Below are positions 62,640 through 64,000 of a stretch of 64,000 nucleotides of DNA, piece after piece. Under the pieces are notes generated by a model. The model saw only the letters and a list, made by a program, of their open reading frames with translations. It did not search any database and was not told the DNA's origin. Position 1 is the stretch's first letter. Every line of letters begins with the position of its first letter. The position numbers and the translations under genes were made by a program. This DNA comes from Anagrus nilaparvatae (lineage: Eukaryota; Arthropoda; Insecta; Hymenoptera; Mymaridae): NCBI GenBank assembly GCA_022575985.1, contig JAKSXM010000014.1, forward strand, positions 26,908,001 through 26,972,000, in the 5' to 3' direction.

Positions 62640-64000
62640 GTAAACAATAACTCAAAATGGCTGAATTTAGTTAATTCTTCAGAAATAAAGTCTTTATTGA
62701 TAATTATCAACGATGAAATTGGCCCATGCTATAAAGATAGAAACAAAAGCGAAAATAAATGTAGTCATCTATTAGCAGAATTCCAGGATGAAAAAATAAA
62801 ATACAAATTGTTTTTGATTAGAAGTGCAAACGATAGATCTTCAATCCCTCGTTATAGTGGACAATTAGAATGTAATAAAAATGAACAGTTATTAGTAAAA
62901 TTAAATCATAATATTAATATACCATCGCTAGAGCTAAATATTTTGATAAATAAATATTCAGAATCGTATTCGTTTACAGAATCATCTGATGATATCTATA
63001 ATTTATCTTTTAAAATGAATGTTGCTAAATCTGACCCAAAATTATTTGCTTCGTATAATATATTGGATAGTAACTTCGAATTAAACGATCGTTCTTACCG
63101 TATTATTTCAGCTGTTATAACGTATTCAATACCAAAAAAATCTGAAAATCTTTGGCTGAAAGCATACGAAGATAAAAATTTCATTGATTTTACAATTATA
63201 AGTAAAGGTGTAAGTTTTGCTGTGCACAAAGTATTACTTTACTATAAAAGTCCTGTTTTTCAAAAAGTAATTGATGCTGATATGCAAGAAAAACTCACCA
63301 GCAGCATTACATTTCCAGATTATGATTCTAAAATTGTAGAACAGTTCATAATTTATTTATACACCAGTAATTGTGATTTTCAAGTTGGTGCTGATAGTTT
63401 ATTCGAACTAGCTCATTTGTATGAAATAAAAGATTTGCAGCAAGATTGTGAATTTCATATGTTAAATAATTTGGACCAAGTCGAAGATATAACGTCAGCT
63501 TTAAAACTAGTCAATATTCAAGAATATAAATTAAAATTGTTGGAAACTGAAGTTTTAAAAAAACTAGGTTCAAAAGAATCTGAATTGGTAGAATATGATG
63601 GTTTTATTCAACATTTATTGGATACAATGACAGTAAAAAATATGAACTATGGTTTCAGCTTAGCTGTAAAATATAATCATCAAATTCTTCTTTCAAAAGT
63701 TAAAGATTTAACAAAAAATAAGATTGAATTAATATTTGAAAATAGAAATTTTCTAGAAATGCTAATAAAACATCCACAAATTTATCATAAAAATTTAATA
63801 AATTTTTATATAGACATTGCAAATTCAGAAAATATCCATTTAATATTTCAATTAGCAATGCAAAATGATGATGAAAACTTTAAAGAAGAAGTAATGAATT
63901 TCATTAAAATTCTTGGAAAGGATGTAATGAAGAACGAAAATTTTAAAGAAGTATTAAAAAACAACCCATCTTGGGCTGATAATTTTATGCATTTTTTGCT
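62640..64000 (+). CDS. BTB/POZ-domain protein, paralogue 2 (partial, runs off window)
   Basis: An open frame starts after the acceptor TATTTTAG at 62639 (VNNNSKWLNLVNSSEIKSLL) and stays open to the window end, at least 453 codons. It aligns with exon 2 of paralogue 1 along its length: a diverged N-terminal part (CYKDRNKSENKCSHLLAEF against CREGRTKKNNECYHRVAKF), a BTB domain (FIDFTIISKGVSFAVHKVLLYYKSPVF), then a BACK-like helical region. It continues further than paralogue 1, through KDVMKNENFKEVLKNNPSWA to DNFMHFL at the edge. Similarity is strikingly high in IVEQFIIYLYT...DLQQDCEF and low in the N-terminus. It shares phase-0 splice entry with paralogue 1. Without a visible first exon, I cannot tell whether it is expressed. 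It probably acts like paralogue 1 in recognising ubiquitylation substrates. Confidence 0.83.

Noticed and set aside
1..64000. CRISPR arrays, tRNA or rRNA genes, bacterial operon features
   Set aside because: No spaced identical short repeats with unique spacers, no B-box GGTTCGAATCC-type cloverleaf and no rRNA-like block were found; the split genes show that the DNA is eukaryotic.

Overview
This is a eukaryotic window, most likely from an insect or another arthropod. It is extremely A+T-rich (roughly four fifths A/T by eye) and gene-poor. Its genes are split by short GT-AG introns (about 60 to 260 nt), and it is packed with non-coding mobile DNA. The protein families (a BTB/POZ pair, a secreted TULIP-fold protein of the takeout / group-7-allergen type, a Penelope-like retroelement with a GIY-YIG endonuclease) fit an arthropod. 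I cannot name the species. Most of the ORFs of 60 to 100 codons on either strand are chance openings in A/T-rich repeats.

Layout. 1-10480: A/T-rich non-coding DNA with dispersed repeats and a partial copy (2296-3952) of a large satellite-bearing transposable element. 10481-18480: a 950-bp segment present twice in direct orientation (10481-11436 and 17551-18479). Between the copies lie a minus-strand two-exon gene for an unrecognised 193-residue protein (11520-12171) and a 4.4-kb near-palindromic foldback element (13126-17548), whose arms are built of ~156-bp tandem units in a three-unit higher-order pattern. 18480-52400: a long gene desert with MITE-like elements, a TTAA-flanked inverted-repeat element (34490-35705), a 25-bp minisatellite and small GC-richer islands beside (TA)n tracts. 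52405-53696: a five-exon gene for a secreted 250-residue lipid-binding-type protein. 56867-64000: two tandem BTB/POZ paralogues on the plus strand. A decayed, 5'-truncated Penelope-like element lies between them on the minus strand; the second paralogue runs off the window.

The most notable object is at 23436-24142. Two 148-bp direct repeats, identical in every base, lie exactly 559 bp apart, and each contains a complete type III hammerhead ribozyme: CTGACGA and GAAA core, helices I, II and III all formed, and an AUC cleavage triplet. This is the architecture of a retrozyme, a small non-coding retroelement whose RNA self-cleaves to a monomer (here 559 nt) and circularises. Loop I and loop II of each ribozyme are also perfectly complementary over 13 nt, which suggests either an unusual loop-loop contact or a built-in off-state. 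A decayed relative lies at about 36890-36985.

The genes do not form one pathway. The BTB pair is a local tandem duplication in which the first copy has lost its original C-terminus by frameshift. The TULIP protein is probably secreted. The unknown 193-residue protein is probably cytosolic.
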